A stretch of DNA of 57,365 nt from Basidiobolus ranarum. Its lineage: Eukaryota > Basidiobolomycota > Basidiobolomycetes > Basidiobolales. The notes beneath the pieces are model-generated. The model worked only from the letters and a program-made list of their open reading frames with translations. It ran no database searches and was not told where the DNA came from. The first letter of the stretch is position 1. The number at the start of each line of letters is the position of its first letter. The stretch spans positions 1-57,365 of the forward strand of contig JASJQH010000010.1 of NCBI GenBank assembly GCA_040143965.1, in the 5' to 3' direction. Shown piece by piece: positions 57,365-57,365 of this stretch. The translations under genes were made by a program, and so were the position numbers.

Positions 57365-57365
57365 A

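Overview
The window is nuclear DNA of a fungus, most likely an early-diverging lineage (Mucoromycota or Zoopagomycota). Genes are broken by many short GT-AG introns, mostly 45-120 nt, with CTAAC/CTAAT-like branch points. Intergenic DNA is AT-rich. The conserved proteins are fungal: Noc2, Nop2, Cyc8/Ssn6, U2AF small subunit, Pex14, Vps33, Seh1, Sec65/SRP19, a MYND protein like MUB1/SamB, and chitin-directed AA11-like LPMOs carrying CBM19-like domains. TTAGGG-type telomere-like motifs occur inside the chromosome. I cannot name the genus.

Left part (1-25 kb): the 3' end of NOC2 (+); a 705-aa unrecognised protein with two histone-fold-like segments (+); NOP2 rRNA methyltransferase (-); mitochondrial SelO AMPylase in ten exons, one only 15 nt (+); an Aly/Yra1 mRNA export adaptor with an unusually long intron (-); the TPR corepressor CYC8 (+); a helix-loop-helix/zipper-like protein (-); a 133-aa protein resembling a bacterial hypothetical family, with a TTAGGG tract just after its stop (-); U2AF35 (-); a broken RPL3 ribosomal protein copy (+); a small VOC/glyoxalase protein (+); and PEX14 (-).

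Middle part (24-44 kb): long-chain acyl-CoA synthetase (+); 2 kb without a recognisable gene; VPS33 (-); SEH1 (-); SRP19/SEC65 (+); RPS17 with an ATG-only first exon (-); a plasma-membrane-type syntaxin (-); a DUF167/YggU protein (-); a 1.9-kb region with five CCCTAA-type clusters and direct repeats; a MYND-finger protein (+); and a 606-aa orphan protein (-).

Right part (44-57 kb) is accessory in character: two closely related secreted LPMOs (-) with a shared 5' flank enclose a cytochrome P450 (-) and a secreted alpha/beta-hydrolase peptidase gene that is interrupted (+). A membrane-anchored sulfotransferase (-) follows, then about 3 kb of repeat-bearing DNA without a secure gene, and the 3' end of a probable repeat-type protein (-) runs off the window.

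Most genes are housekeeping: ribosome biogenesis, splicing and export, trafficking, peroxisome and lipid metabolism. They are not organised as a pathway cluster. I found no rRNA, tRNA, CRISPR array or intact transposon. No clear new multi-gene system is visible. The leads I would follow first are the histone-fold-like protein, the bacterial-like 133-aa protein with its telomeric 3' flank, the Yra1 long intron, and the duplicated LPMO locus.
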